Source: Gloeomargaritales cyanobacterium VI4D9
GTDB taxonomy: Bacteria; Cyanobacteriota; Cyanobacteriia; Gloeomargaritales; Gloeomargaritaceae
Assembly (NCBI GenBank): GCA_927797885.1
Contig: OV696605.1
Location: 2,703,157-2,767,156, forward strand
DNA: 64,000 nt
Direction of reading: 5' to 3'
A program made the translations under genes and the position numbers. Positions 46,023 through 55,309 of this stretch are shown here, in pieces. Each line of letters opens with the position of its first letter. Position 1 is the stretch's first letter. Under the pieces are notes generated by a model. It did no database searches, had not been told where the DNA came from, and worked only from the letters and a program-made list of their open reading frames with translations.

Positions 46023-46621
46023 TCGGCTCCCTGACTGGGCAGGTGGCAGGGCTGAACCTCGTCCAGGGGAAATGGGTGGTCACCCTGGTGGTGCAGGGGG
46101 TGGGCTGGGAACTCCAGGTGGGGCAACGGTGCGGGCAGGGGCTAACGGCGGGCGGGGCGGCGCAATTGTTTACCCATTTGCAAATTCGGGAAGAACAGCC
46201 CGTCTTGTATGGCTTTAGCACGGTGGAGGAACGGGATTTGTTTCGGCAGTTGATCCGGGTGAATGGGGTGGGACCCCAGTTGGCCTTGGCTTTGCTGGAC
46301 ACCCTGACCCCGGCGGATTTGGTGCAGGCGATTGTCACCGGCAACACCGCTTTATTGAGCCAGACTCCAGGGGTCGGCGCCAAGACCGCCCAACGCTTGA
46401 GTTTGGAACTGCGCCAGCCCTTGCAACAGTGGCAGGGGGCACTCCCAAGCGCAACCATCCCCGCTACGCTTCAGGAGGAAGTCACCCTCACCCTGGGGGC
46501 ATTGGGGTACACTGGAGCGGAAATCAGCCACGCCCTCGCCCAACTGGCGCAGGACCAGGAATGCCAACCCAGTACAGATGTGGAACTGTGGATTCGCAAG
46601 GCGATTCGGTTGTTGAGTTAA
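46019..46621 (+). CDS. ruvA: Holliday junction helicase subunit RuvA
   Basis: 200 residues. It binds four-way junctions and recruits the RuvB motor for branch migration. The N-terminal OB fold starts MIGSLTGQVAGLN. Domain II holds the helix-hairpin-helix motifs VNGVGPQLALALLDTL and TPGVGAKTAQRLSLELR. The small C-terminal domain, for RuvB binding, has ALGYTGAEISHALAQL. Start overlaps the cpcT stop by 4 bp. The 3' end overlaps the convergent DEP-domain gene by 4 bp. Confidence 0.93.
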   Translation: MIGSLTGQVAGLNLVQGKWVVTLVVQGVGWELQVGQRCGQGLTAGGAAQLFTHLQIREEQPVLYGFSTVEERDLFRQLIRVNGVGPQLALALLDTLTPADLVQAIVTGNTALLSQTPGVGAKTAQRLSLELRQPLQQWQGALPSATIPATLQEEVTLTLGALGYTGAEISHALAQLAQDQECQPSTDVELWIRKAIRLLS

Positions 46622-47493
46622 GCCTGCGGCGCATCACTAGCTCCAAATTGGTAAAAATAATTCCCATCGCGGAATGGATGTTCCCCGGTGCAGTGGCGGA
46701 TTAAGCCCAACTTGCACAATTCTTCCCCCACCTGAACCGACTGTTTGCGGGTGAGTCCTTGGGTACGCATCAGCCACTCTACCGCTTCGGCACCCGTGAA
46801 GGACTGGGGATAGCGGCGGAATTGATACCAGCGGTCCTCCACCGGCAATTGGCTGACCATCGCCTGGAAAATGACTTCTAAATCCAGGCTGGGGGAGGCA
46901 GGGGTTTCGGTAGAGGTTCTCGTCACCATTGGGTTGGGTGGGGGGGTCGCCGGAGTGGGGAAGCGATAAAACGTATTGCCCCCTTGAAAATCCCCGTCCG
47001 GGGCATCCAGCCGTTGGATATATCCCGCCTTCAGCAAATCCTGCCCCAATTCCATCGCCTGCTTGCGGGTGAGTCCCTGGGTACGCATCAGCCATTCCAC
47101 CGCCTCACTGCCGACAAAGGACTGGGGGTAGGCTTGGAATTGATAGCGGCGGTCTTTGATTTCAACTCCAGTTTGGAGTGCCTGGGCAAGGGACGCCAGT
47201 GGTGGGAAGGATGCCGCAGGCGCATCGGGCGACGTGGGCTGGGATGGGGTCGTTATCGCAGGTTGACCCGGTTCATGCCACAGGACGTAACCAGCGGGGG
47301 TATCCACCAAAACACAGGCTAAACCGGCGGCTTGGTAGGGCGCAATCACCCGATGATAGTTTTCCCCTGGGGGAATCAACAGCCCTTTGATCAACACTTT
47401 TTCTTGCAGGACAATGCCGCCCATCTGATTGGCTACTGGGGTGCGCTGAATACTCCGCCAAAATTCAGCTTCTGTTAAAATCACTGGTTCCAT
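46618..47493 (-). CDS. Tandem DEP-domain protein
   Basis: 291 residues. The N-terminal 80 residues are of unknown type (ILTEAEFWRSIQRTPVANQM, then LVDTPAGYVLWHEPGQP). Two DEP domains follow, at about 100-180 and 205-288; each has the pattern DRxYQFxxYPQSFxGxEAVEWLMRTQGLTRKQ. They are separated by a proline- and threonine-rich linker. DEP domains usually act in membrane or protein targeting of signalling proteins and are uncommon in bacteria outside some cyanobacteria. The function here is unknown. Confidence 0.8.
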   Translation of the reverse strand: MEPVILTEAEFWRSIQRTPVANQMGGIVLQEKVLIKGLLIPPGENYHRVIAPYQAAGLACVLVDTPAGYVLWHEPGQPAITTPSQPTSPDAPAASFPPLASLAQALQTGVEIKDRRYQFQAYPQSFVGSEAVEWLMRTQGLTRKQAMELGQDLLKAGYIQRLDAPDGDFQGGNTFYRFPTPATPPPNPMVTRTSTETPASPSLDLEVIFQAMVSQLPVEDRWYQFRRYPQSFTGAEAVEWLMRTQGLTRKQSVQVGEELCKLGLIRHCTGEHPFRDGNYFYQFGASDAPQA

Positions 47494-47612
47494 CGGGGAC
47501 AGGGGATCGAGGTGGTCAAATTGAGCGTTGCTATTGTACCTTTAATTATCCTTATGTATCTAATCAGGTTTGTGGTTCAAAATTGGCGGCATGATTGGGG
47601 ACAGTTCCAGCG

Positions 47613-48329
47613 ATGACGGGCACGGTTTATTTGGTCGGGGCGGGTCCTGGTGACCCTGGTTTATTGACCCTCAAGGGCAAAACCCTTCTGGAATTGGCGG
47701 AGGTGGTGATCTACGATGCCCTGGTCAGCCCGCCCATCCTGGCGATGATCAACCCCCAGGCGGAACGGATTTTTGTGGGGAAATATCGGGGCTGGCACAG
47801 TTTACCCCAGGCGCAGATTACCGCCCTGCTAATCACCAAGGCGCAACAATATCAAACCGTCGTGCGCTTAAAGGCGGGGGACCCCTTTATTTTTGGTCGG
47901 GGGGGGGAGGAGGTAGCCGGTCTGCGGCAGGCGGGGATTCCCGTCCAGGTGGTGCCGGGGATCAGTGCGGGTTTGGCGGTCGGGTTTCCCCTCACCCACC
48001 GGCAGGTGAGTTCTAGCGTGGTCTTGGTCACGGGGCATGAGGCGGTGGAAAAATCCCAGGACTCGGTGAATTGGGAGGGCTTGGCGCAGTCCGCCGATAC
48101 CTTGGTCATCTACATGGGAATGCACCGCTTACCCCAGATCACGGCAGCGTTGATGCGGGGGGGACGGGCTGGAGAAACTCCGGTATGCGTGGTGCAGTGG
48201 GGCACTTGGTCGCAGGAACGGCGTTTGTATGCCACCTTGGGGACGGTGAATGATTTGGTTGCCCAGGCGGGTTTTACGGCTCCGGCAATCGTGGTGGTGG
48301 GAGAAGTCGTTGACCTGGAGCGGGTATGA
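47613..48329 (+). CDS. cobA: Uroporphyrinogen-III C-methyltransferase
   Basis: 238 residues. It uses two S-adenosylmethionine molecules to make precorrin-2, the branch point to siroheme and cobalamin. Family motifs are VYLVGAGPGDPGLLTLKG, the VRLKAGDPFIFGRGGEE glycine-rich loop, VVPGISAG and LTHRQVSSSVVLVTGHE. The ATG at 47613 is used; 47595 adds six residues. cbiD, a later cobalamin enzyme, lies 2.5 kb downstream on the same strand, but unrelated genes lie between. Confidence 0.92.
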   Translation: MTGTVYLVGAGPGDPGLLTLKGKTLLELAEVVIYDALVSPPILAMINPQAERIFVGKYRGWHSLPQAQITALLITKAQQYQTVVRLKAGDPFIFGRGGEEVAGLRQAGIPVQVVPGISAGLAVGFPLTHRQVSSSVVLVTGHEAVEKSQDSVNWEGLAQSADTLVIYMGMHRLPQITAALMRGGRAGETPVCVVQWGTWSQERRLYATLGTVNDLVAQAGFTAPAIVVVGEVVDLERV

Positions 48330-48360
48330 TGATAAGCAACGGGTCGCTTGGGGGCAAAGT

Positions 48361-49593
48361 ATGGAATTTGTGGTCATTGCTGTAATTGGGGTGGTGATTA
48401 TTACCACAGCCATTCGCAATTTGTATTACATTTGCCAACCCAATGAGGTCTTAATTTTTGCGGGCACGACCCGTTGGGTGCCATCCCTGCAACGGCGGGT
48501 GGGGTATCGGTTGGTCAAAGGGGGGAGTAGTTTGCGGATGCCCCTATTTGAGCGGGTTTTGCGCTTGGATTTGACCAATTTAATTATTGAACTTAAGGTT
48601 TCCGGTGCCTATTCCAAAGGGGGTATTCCCCTCAGGGTCGAAGGGGTGGCGAATATCAAAATTGCCGGGGAAGAACCGGTGATCCACAATGCCATTGAGC
48701 GGTTGTTGGGGAAAAATCGGGAAGAAATTAAACGCATTGCCAAAGAAACTTTAGAAGGGAATTTGCGGGGGGTTTTAGCCAGTCTCACCCCCCAACAGGT
48801 GAATGAGGATAAATTGGCGTTTGTCCGCAGTTTACAGGATGAGGCGGAGGAAGATTTAGGGAAATTGGGGCTGGTTTTGGATACCCTGCAAATTCAAAAT
48901 ATCTCCGACGATGTGGGGTATTTGGACTCCCTAGGGCGCAAACAACGGGCGGATCTCCTGCGGGATGCCCGGATTGCCGAAGCCCAAGCCCAGTCCCAAT
49001 CGGCGATTCAAGCCGCTGAAAATGCCCGGTTGACCGTGTTTGCCCAGATTGACTCGGAAATGCAGATTGTTCGGGCGGAAGCCCAACGGCGGATTCGGGA
49101 TGCGGTCACCCGCCGGGAAGCCCTGATCGCCGAAACCCAGGCGGAGGTGGGGGCAAAGCTCGCCCGTACCCAGGCGGATTTGGCAGTACAACGGGAGCGG
49201 ATTATGCAGGTGCGCCAACAACTCCAGGCGGATGTGGTCGCTCCGGCGGAAGCCCAATGCACCAGCGGCACGGAAACCGCCAAAGCCAATGCCGCCCAAA
49301 TTATTGAAGACGGGAAAGCCCTGGTGGAGGGGATGCGCCAACTGGCGGTCTCCTGGCAAAAGGCAGGTCCCTACGCCCGGCAAATTTTCCTGCTCCAGAA
49401 GCTCGAACCCCTTTTGCAAGCCCTAGCGGCTACCGTTCCGGCGGTGAAGGTGCAACAGGTGACGGTTTTGGATGGGACTTCGCCCATGATGGGGATGGTC
49501 ACGCTTTTGGAACAGGTGCGAGCCGCCACCGGGGTGGACCTGAAGCAATTGTTACCCTCCAAAACCCCACCAGCGAACGGCGCAGACCAGTAA
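48361..49593 (+). CDS. SPFH/flotillin-like membrane protein
   Basis: 410 residues with one N-terminal transmembrane helix (3-22, VVIAVIGVVIITTAI) and a band-7/SPFH domain (about 45-195) containing FERVLRLDLTNLIIELKVSG. A long alanine-, glutamate- and glutamine-rich coiled coil (220-330) follows, as in flotillins and NfeD partners. Members scaffold membrane microdomains. The frame is open further upstream through cobA, but the ATG at 48361 gives the family start. No NfeD gene is adjacent. Confidence 0.85.
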   Translation: MEFVVIAVIGVVIITTAIRNLYYICQPNEVLIFAGTTRWVPSLQRRVGYRLVKGGSSLRMPLFERVLRLDLTNLIIELKVSGAYSKGGIPLRVEGVANIKIAGEEPVIHNAIERLLGKNREEIKRIAKETLEGNLRGVLASLTPQQVNEDKLAFVRSLQDEAEEDLGKLGLVLDTLQIQNISDDVGYLDSLGRKQRADLLRDARIAEAQAQSQSAIQAAENARLTVFAQIDSEMQIVRAEAQRRIRDAVTRREALIAETQAEVGAKLARTQADLAVQRERIMQVRQQLQADVVAPAEAQCTSGTETAKANAAQIIEDGKALVEGMRQLAVSWQKAGPYARQIFLLQKLEPLLQALAATVPAVKVQQVTVLDGTSPMMGMVTLLEQVRAATGVDLKQLLPSKTPPANGADQ

Positions 49594-49636
49594 CCCTGCT
49601 ATACTTTGGGGCAAGGCAGTATTTCTACGGATTTAG

Positions 49637-50821
49637 GTGGACAACCTGGATGCCTACCACTGGGTGACGACAGCCCTGGATACCCTAGAACGTGCCCATT
49701 GGAAACGGAGCCTCAAGCAGGTCACCAGCCGCTCCGGGGCGGTTGTGGAAATTGGGGCGCAGAATGTCCTCAACTTCGCCAGCAATGATTACCTGGGGTT
49801 AGCCAGTGACCCCCGCTTGGTGCAGGCGGCTACCCGTGCCATGCAGGACTACGGGGTGGGGGCAACGGGTTCCCAGCTATTGAGCGGTCACCGGGCATTG
49901 CATCGCAAGTTGGAAATTGGTCTTGCCCGTTGGAAACGCACGGAGGAAGCCCTGGTATTCAGCAGTGGCTATGGGGCGTGCCTGGGTACGGTCACGGCTT
50001 TGGTGGGTAGCCGGGATGTGATTTTCCAAGACCAGTACAACCACAGTTGTCTGCAACAGGGAGCCAAGTTGAGCCAAGCGCAAGTGTATAGCTATAAGCA
50101 TAACGATATACAGCATCTTAAGGAATTATTAAAACAGTATCGTTCTCAGTACCGCCGTTGTTTAATTGCCACCGAAACCCTGTTTAGCATGGATGGGGAT
50201 TGTTGTCCCCTAGCGGAAATTTTGGATTTAGCAGAGCAGTACAACAGCATGGTGCTGGTGGATGAAGCCCACGCCAACGGGGTGTTTGGTCACAATGGCA
50301 TGGGTTGGGTGCAGGCGAGCAACTGCCAGGGACGACCCTTGGTGCAGGTGGGGAATCTCAGCAAAGCCCTGGGGAGTTTGGGGGGCTACGTGGCGGGGAG
50401 CAAGGTTTTAATCGAATACCTGCGGCACCGGGCACCCACTTGGATTTATAGCACCGGCTTATCCATCCCCGATACGGCGGCGGCGGCAATGGCGGTGGCG
50501 ATTGTCCAGGGGGAACCCCAGCGGCAACAACAGTTATGGCAGAACGTTCACCACCTGCGGGAAGGCTTGACCCAAGCGGGTTTGCCCCTGCTTTCCCCCG
50601 TGCCGTCCCCGATTGTCTGCCTGCCCCTGCGGTCTGCGGCGGTTGCCCAAGAATTGGAACCAGCGTTACTCCAAGCGGGGGTGTTTGCCGCCGTTGTCCG
50701 TCCCCCCACCGTGCCCACCAGCCGCCTGCGCTTGTCCGTCATGTGTACCCATACCCCCGCCCATATCCAGGAATTGGTGGGAATTTTGGCGGAATTTCGG
50801 GAGTGTTACGGGCATGGCTGA
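49637..50821 (+). CDS. bioF: 8-amino-7-oxononanoate synthase
   Basis: 394 residues, a fold-type I PLP enzyme that joins pimeloyl thioester and alanine in biotin synthesis. The opening NFASNDYLGLASDPRLV is typical. The PLP-binding residues lie in DQYNHSC, VDEAHANGVFG and NLSKALGSLGG with K243. The GTG at 49637 is used. It overlaps cbiD by 8 bp. Related enzymes of the alpha-oxoamine synthase family (Kbl, HemA) are less likely because of the YLGLASDPR and STGLSIP segments. Confidence 0.85.
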   Translation: MDNLDAYHWVTTALDTLERAHWKRSLKQVTSRSGAVVEIGAQNVLNFASNDYLGLASDPRLVQAATRAMQDYGVGATGSQLLSGHRALHRKLEIGLARWKRTEEALVFSSGYGACLGTVTALVGSRDVIFQDQYNHSCLQQGAKLSQAQVYSYKHNDIQHLKELLKQYRSQYRRCLIATETLFSMDGDCCPLAEILDLAEQYNSMVLVDEAHANGVFGHNGMGWVQASNCQGRPLVQVGNLSKALGSLGGYVAGSKVLIEYLRHRAPTWIYSTGLSIPDTAAAAMAVAIVQGEPQRQQQLWQNVHHLREGLTQAGLPLLSPVPSPIVCLPLRSAAVAQELEPALLQAGVFAAVVRPPTVPTSRLRLSVMCTHTPAHIQELVGILAEFRECYGHG

Positions 50822-51917
50822 AGCCGGTTATACCCTACCCGTGTTTGCCTGCGCCAGTGCGGTGGCGGCGTTTCATTACTTACAAACAGGGGAGGTTTTA
50901 GCAGTGGTCACCTTGGATTTGCTCGACCCCCCCGCAACCGCCGATATTCCCATCGAACAGGTGGCACCCTTGCCGGGGGGTGGGGTGTTGGCGATCACCC
51001 GTTCCCAGCCGGGGGATAATTTAGACCTGACCCGGAATACGCCGGTGTGGGCAGTGGTGGCTTGGGCAGAGGCAAACTCGGAACTCCCGCACCCATTACT
51101 AACCATTACCGGTGGATTTGGGGTGGGTTGGCAGAAAGAAACGGGGCAAGCGGCTATTTATCGCTACGCCCAGCGGTTGTTGTACCACCACCTGCGACCC
51201 GGTCGCCCCCTGCGGGTGGAAATCATCTTGCCCCAGGGACGGGTGTTGGCGGAACGCACCTCCAATGCCGCCTTTGGGGTGGTGGAAGGTTTAGCCCTGC
51301 TCGGCACCAGCGGCATCGCCCATCCCCTCAGTGCCCCGGAGCAATTGGACCGCTTTCGGGAGGAACTGCGCCAGAAGGCAGACCAAGGGAATTTGGTTTT
51401 TTGTATCGGGGAAAACGGTTTGGATTTAGCCCGCAGTTGGGGCATTCCTGAGAAGGTTTTAGTGAAAACCGGGAATTGGCTGGGTCCGCTGTTGGTAGAG
51501 GCATCGTTGTTACAAATTAAAAATATTATACTGCTGGGTTATCACGGTAAATTGTTGAAATTGGCAGGGGGTATTTTCCACACCCATCACCACCTCGCCG
51601 ATGCCCGCTTGGAAATTCTCACCGCCTGTGGTCTGCGCTGTGGGCTGTCCCTCCCCATCTTGCAAAAACTCTTGACCCAACCCACGGTGGATGCGGCGAT
51701 GACCTATCTACAGCAGGTGCAACCCCTCAAAGTACGAACATTGTATGAAGTGATTTTAGCCCAAATTCAACAGCGCACCCGGCAGTATCTCCAGGCGCAC
51801 GGGGGCAATCCTTTGGGGGTGGAAGTGATTTTGTTTAACCGTGAGCGGCAGGTGGTGGCGCAAACCCCTGGGGTAACGGCACACCTCAAGCAATGGCGGG
51901 GCGACGCTCTGCGCTAA
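50814..51917 (+). CDS. cbiD: Cobalt-precorrin-5B C1-methyltransferase
   Basis: 367 residues. CbiD methylates C-1 during anaerobic-type cobalamin ring synthesis. The N-terminal GYTLPVFACASAVAAFHYL, VTLDLLDPP, the GGFGVGWQKETGQAAI region and TSNAAFGVVEGLALLGTSGI are characteristic. The HGKLLKLAGGIFHTHHHLAD loop is strongly conserved in the family. The ATG at 50814 overlaps the bioF stop; earlier in-frame starts from 50613 lie inside bioF and give non-family sequence. Confidence 0.9.
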   Translation: MAEAGYTLPVFACASAVAAFHYLQTGEVLAVVTLDLLDPPATADIPIEQVAPLPGGGVLAITRSQPGDNLDLTRNTPVWAVVAWAEANSELPHPLLTITGGFGVGWQKETGQAAIYRYAQRLLYHHLRPGRPLRVEIILPQGRVLAERTSNAAFGVVEGLALLGTSGIAHPLSAPEQLDRFREELRQKADQGNLVFCIGENGLDLARSWGIPEKVLVKTGNWLGPLLVEASLLQIKNIILLGYHGKLLKLAGGIFHTHHHLADARLEILTACGLRCGLSLPILQKLLTQPTVDAAMTYLQQVQPLKVRTLYEVILAQIQQRTRQYLQAHGGNPLGVEVILFNRERQVVAQTPGVTAHLKQWRGDALR

Positions 51918-51956
51918 AATCCACAATAATCTGAATACGAGAGTGATGAGCGATTT

Positions 51957-52427
51957 ATGACCCAAACCGTTGCCGAGGTGATGACCGCCAACCCGGTGGT
52001 GACCTACCCCGAGACCCCGATTGAGGAGGCGATTGCCATCCTGGGGGAACACAAGTTCAGCGGACTGCCGGTGGTGAACGAACGGCATCAATTGGTGGGG
52101 GTGCTATCCAACCAGGATATTCTGGAACGCCAGGAAGGGGTGCGTCCGCCGGTGTTTTTTTGGTTTATGGATGCGGTGATTTGGCTGGAAAATCCCCACC
52201 ACTACCGGCAAGAACTGCACAAGGTTTTGGGGGCGACCGTCGGGGATGTGATGACCCCCAATCCAATCAGTATTCGCCCGGAGGAATTGGTGAGCGTGGC
52301 GGCACACAAAATGCACCAACATCGGATTCGCCGTCTGCCGGTGGTGAATTCGGAAAATCGGGTGGTGGGCATCCTCACCCGGGGGGATATTGTACGGAGT
52401 ATTGCCCTAGCTACGGCGGCAGAGTGA
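51957..52427 (+). CDS. CBS-domain pair protein
   Basis: 156 residues consisting of two CBS motifs (about 1-60 and 88-152), forming one Bateman module that usually senses adenosine nucleotides. The repeats read TVAEVMTANPVVTYPETPIE and TVGDVMTPNPISIRPEELVS, each followed by a GLPVVNE or RLPVVNS segment. A 35-residue insertion between the repeats contains FFWFMDAVIWLENPHHY, typical of cyanobacterial members. It is a single gene before glmS. Confidence 0.82.
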   Translation: MTQTVAEVMTANPVVTYPETPIEEAIAILGEHKFSGLPVVNERHQLVGVLSNQDILERQEGVRPPVFFWFMDAVIWLENPHHYRQELHKVLGATVGDVMTPNPISIRPEELVSVAAHKMHQHRIRRLPVVNSENRVVGILTRGDIVRSIALATAAE

Positions 52428-52558
52428 TGACAAAAACCAGCCTTATCCAGTACAATCAGCCTAATTCATTCGGCGTTGCTTTAATCTAAATTAAATAAAA
52501 TTAAAATACATTCTCGTTGGATGCTCAGCCCGGTTCGTTCCAACTGATGTGAGGGGTT

Positions 52559-54388
52559 ATGTGCGGTATCGTGGGCTATGTGGGGTTACAATCAGCCACC
52601 CCGATTTTGATGGAAGGGCTACGGCGGTTGGAATACCGGGGCTATGATTCCGCCGGGATTGCCTGGCAAAGTGACGGGGAAATTCACATCCTGCGGGCAC
52701 CGGGAAAATTGCACAATCTGCAAGCCCGTCTGCCGAATACGAATAGCCACATCGGGATTGGTCACACCCGCTGGGCAACCCACGGCAAGCCGGAAGAGCG
52801 CAACGCCCATCCCCATTGCGACAATCAGCACCGGGTCGCCGTCGTGCAAAACGGCATTATCGAAAACTATCGCCCCCTGCGGGAAGAACTCACTGCCCAG
52901 GGCTGTGTGTTTACCTCCGATACGGATACGGAAGTCATCCCCCATCTGTTGAGCCGATATTTACAAAATAATTACTCATTTCTGGAGGCGATGCGTCTCA
53001 CCGTTGCCCAATTGGAGGGGGCTTTTGCCATTGCCGCCATTGCCACCGATGCGCCGGATGAAATCGTCATTGCCCGTCAGCAGGCACCTTTGGTGGTGGG
53101 GTTGGGGCAGGGGGAATTGTTTTGCGCCTCCGATACCACCGCTTTGGTGAACCATACCCAGGCGTTTTTGAGTTTGGAAAATGGCGAATTGGCACGCCTC
53201 ACGCCCCTGGGGGTGGAACTGTACAGCTTTGCCGGGGAGCGAGTGCGGCGCTATCCTGAGCGGCTCACCTGGAGTCCCGTCCTGGTGGAAAAAGGCGGCT
53301 TCAAGCATTATATGCTCAAGGAAATCCACGACCAGCCGGGGGTCTTGCGCCAGGGGTTGGAGTCCCATCTTTTGGACGGGCAGATTGCTCTGGGACCCGT
53401 GCAGGAATTGTATCCCCAGGTGGAGCAAATTCAAATTGTCGCCTGTGGTACGAGTTGGCACGCCGGTTTGGTCGGGCAGTACATTTTACAGCAAGTGGCG
53501 CAGGTGCCCACCACCGTACATTATGCGTCTGAATTTCGCTATGCTCCGCCCCCCTACCGTCCCCGCACCCTCACCATCGGGGTCACCCAGTCCGGGGAAA
53601 CCGCCGACACCCTTGCCGCCTTGAGTTTGGAATCCAGCCGCCAGTTGACCGGTACGCCCTGGTTATTGGGGATTACCAACCGCCCGGAGAGTAGTTTGGG
53701 TCGCCTGGTGCCCTACGTGATAGACACCCGTGCGGGAATTGAAATTGGGGTAGCCGCCACCAAAACCTTTATCGCTCAGGTCGTTGCCTTTTATTTATTA
53801 GCCTTTGACCTAGCTTACCAACGGCAAATCCTCAGCCAAGAAAAACTAGAGTTATACTTAACCAATTTGCAAAAAATTCCCAACCAATTGGAGTGGATTT
53901 TAGAAACTCAGACCTCAGCTATTGAGCAACTTGCCTATGAATTTCAGGAAGTGCAACACGTGATTTATTTAGGGCGGGGTATCAATTTCCCGATTGCTTT
54001 AGAAGGGGCATTGAAACTGAAAGAAATTAGCTATATTCACGCCGAGGGTTATCCCGCCGGAGAGATGAAGCATGGTCCCATTGCCCTATTGGATAAGGGC
54101 GTGCCTGTGATTGCCATTGCCACCCCAGGAACCGTGTACGATAAAGTTTTAAGTAACGTACAGGAAGCCCGGGCGCGGGAAGCCCATATTATTGGGGTAG
54201 GTTCAGCCGCCAATACGGAAATCCCTGATTTATTTCAGGTGAATTTAACCATACCAGAAGTGCCAGAATTACTCTCTCCCTTAGTGACAGTTATTCCTTT
54301 ACAATTACTAGCGTATTACATTGCCGCCCATCGGGGTCTAGATGTGGATCAACCCCGCAACCTCGCCAAATCTGTTACTGTGGAATAG
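52559..54388 (+). CDS. glmS: Glutamine--fructose-6-phosphate aminotransferase
   Basis: 609 residues. It makes glucosamine-6-phosphate, the first step to UDP-GlcNAc. The nucleophile is C2 in MCGIVGYVG. The glutaminase domain has HTRWATHGKP and VVQNGIIENY. Two SIS domains hold ACGTSWHAGL, TQSGETADTLAAL and GRGINFPIALEGALKLKEIS, and the C-terminus DQPRNLAKSVTVE is complete. No glmS ribozyme is expected or seen in the 131-bp upstream gap. Confidence 0.95.
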   Translation: MCGIVGYVGLQSATPILMEGLRRLEYRGYDSAGIAWQSDGEIHILRAPGKLHNLQARLPNTNSHIGIGHTRWATHGKPEERNAHPHCDNQHRVAVVQNGIIENYRPLREELTAQGCVFTSDTDTEVIPHLLSRYLQNNYSFLEAMRLTVAQLEGAFAIAAIATDAPDEIVIARQQAPLVVGLGQGELFCASDTTALVNHTQAFLSLENGELARLTPLGVELYSFAGERVRRYPERLTWSPVLVEKGGFKHYMLKEIHDQPGVLRQGLESHLLDGQIALGPVQELYPQVEQIQIVACGTSWHAGLVGQYILQQVAQVPTTVHYASEFRYAPPPYRPRTLTIGVTQSGETADTLAALSLESSRQLTGTPWLLGITNRPESSLGRLVPYVIDTRAGIEIGVAATKTFIAQVVAFYLLAFDLAYQRQILSQEKLELYLTNLQKIPNQLEWILETQTSAIEQLAYEFQEVQHVIYLGRGINFPIALEGALKLKEISYIHAEGYPAGEMKHGPIALLDKGVPVIAIATPGTVYDKVLSNVQEARAREAHIIGVGSAANTEIPDLFQVNLTIPEVPELLSPLVTVIPLQLLAYYIAAHRGLDVDQPRNLAKSVTVE

Positions 54389-54597
54389 TTGAAAAAATTA
54401 GTGTTGTTGTGTGTGTACGCAGAAAATAAAGTTGTATACTCAAAAATAAAGTCGTATACTGAGATCAGTTCATCCACAGGGTTCGCCCTGAGCAATTCCC
54501 CGCTTCCATGTCTTTGAGGTATTTAGATAGCTAAGCATCGTTGCTCGACTGGCACACAAAGAATTGAGCAATTATATCTGAAATAAGAGGTAGGGTC

Positions 54598-55173
54598 ATG
54601 GCTCAAACTCAGGTCAAAAAGTTTACCTTCGCAGAGTTCCTCGACTATGATGCGGAGGATTATCGTGTTGAGCTAGAAAATGGGGAAATAATTATCATGC
54701 CTACTGCCAGTCCCCAACATATTGAAATCATTCGTTTTTTATACTCCTTAATTCAACAATACATAAACGATCATAATCTATCCCTAGAAATTTTTCCTGG
54801 CGGTATCGGTGTACGCACTGGTATCCGTTCGTCAAGAGAACCAGATTTATGTATTCTGCATCGGGAAGAGTGGGAAGCATTGCGTAAACAAAATCCCAAG
54901 TCAGCTATTGTTGAACGTCCGCCTTTACTGGTTATCGAGGTGGTCAGTCCGGGGAGTGAAAATCAGGAACGGGACTATCAAAAAAAACGGGAAGAATATA
55001 GGCAGATGGGCATTCCTGAGTATTGGATTGTTGACCCGGAAGAACAGAAGGTTACGGTGTGTTTATTGGAAAATGATGCTTACACATCTACTGAGTACAT
55101 GGGTCAGGCTCCCATTCGGTCGGGCTTGCTAACCGACTTAGCGTTAACAGTCGAGCAGTTATCTAGGTTTTAG
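54598..55173 (+). CDS. Uma2 family (DUF820) putative restriction-endonuclease-fold protein
   Basis: 191 residues with the PD-(D/E)XK-like Uma2 core: TFAEFLDYDAEDYRVELENG at the N-terminus, an acidic motif in SSREPDLCILH, then LLVIEVVSPGSENQERDYQK with the catalytic ExK-like pattern, and MGIPEYWIVDPEEQKVTV. The family is greatly expanded in cyanobacteria, and its biological role is unsettled. It is the first gene inside the 54.4-57.5 kb accessory patch. Confidence 0.82.
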   Translation: MAQTQVKKFTFAEFLDYDAEDYRVELENGEIIIMPTASPQHIEIIRFLYSLIQQYINDHNLSLEIFPGGIGVRTGIRSSREPDLCILHREEWEALRKQNPKSAIVERPPLLVIEVVSPGSENQERDYQKKREEYRQMGIPEYWIVDPEEQKVTVCLLENDAYTSTEYMGQAPIRSGLLTDLALTVEQLSRF

Positions 55174-55309
55174 ATTATTGCCCTAGACAAAACCTGTAAA
55201 TATTGGCAAAATAGGGTTATCTCCAGTGGTCTTCAATTAATAAAAAGATATTTTATGGGGCAAGTTAGACATATTCTGGAGTTATCTGCTAGTAGGGAGA
55301 TTCTTCCTA

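Noticed and set aside
47494-47612. Cobalamin riboswitch before cobA
   Set aside because: The 119-bp gap lacks the B12-box and the helices expected, and it is too short for a full element together with an expression platform.
52428-52558. glmS ribozyme upstream of glmS
   Set aside because: Only 131 bp are available, no matching core could be drawn, and the ribozyme is known mainly from Firmicutes and related groups.
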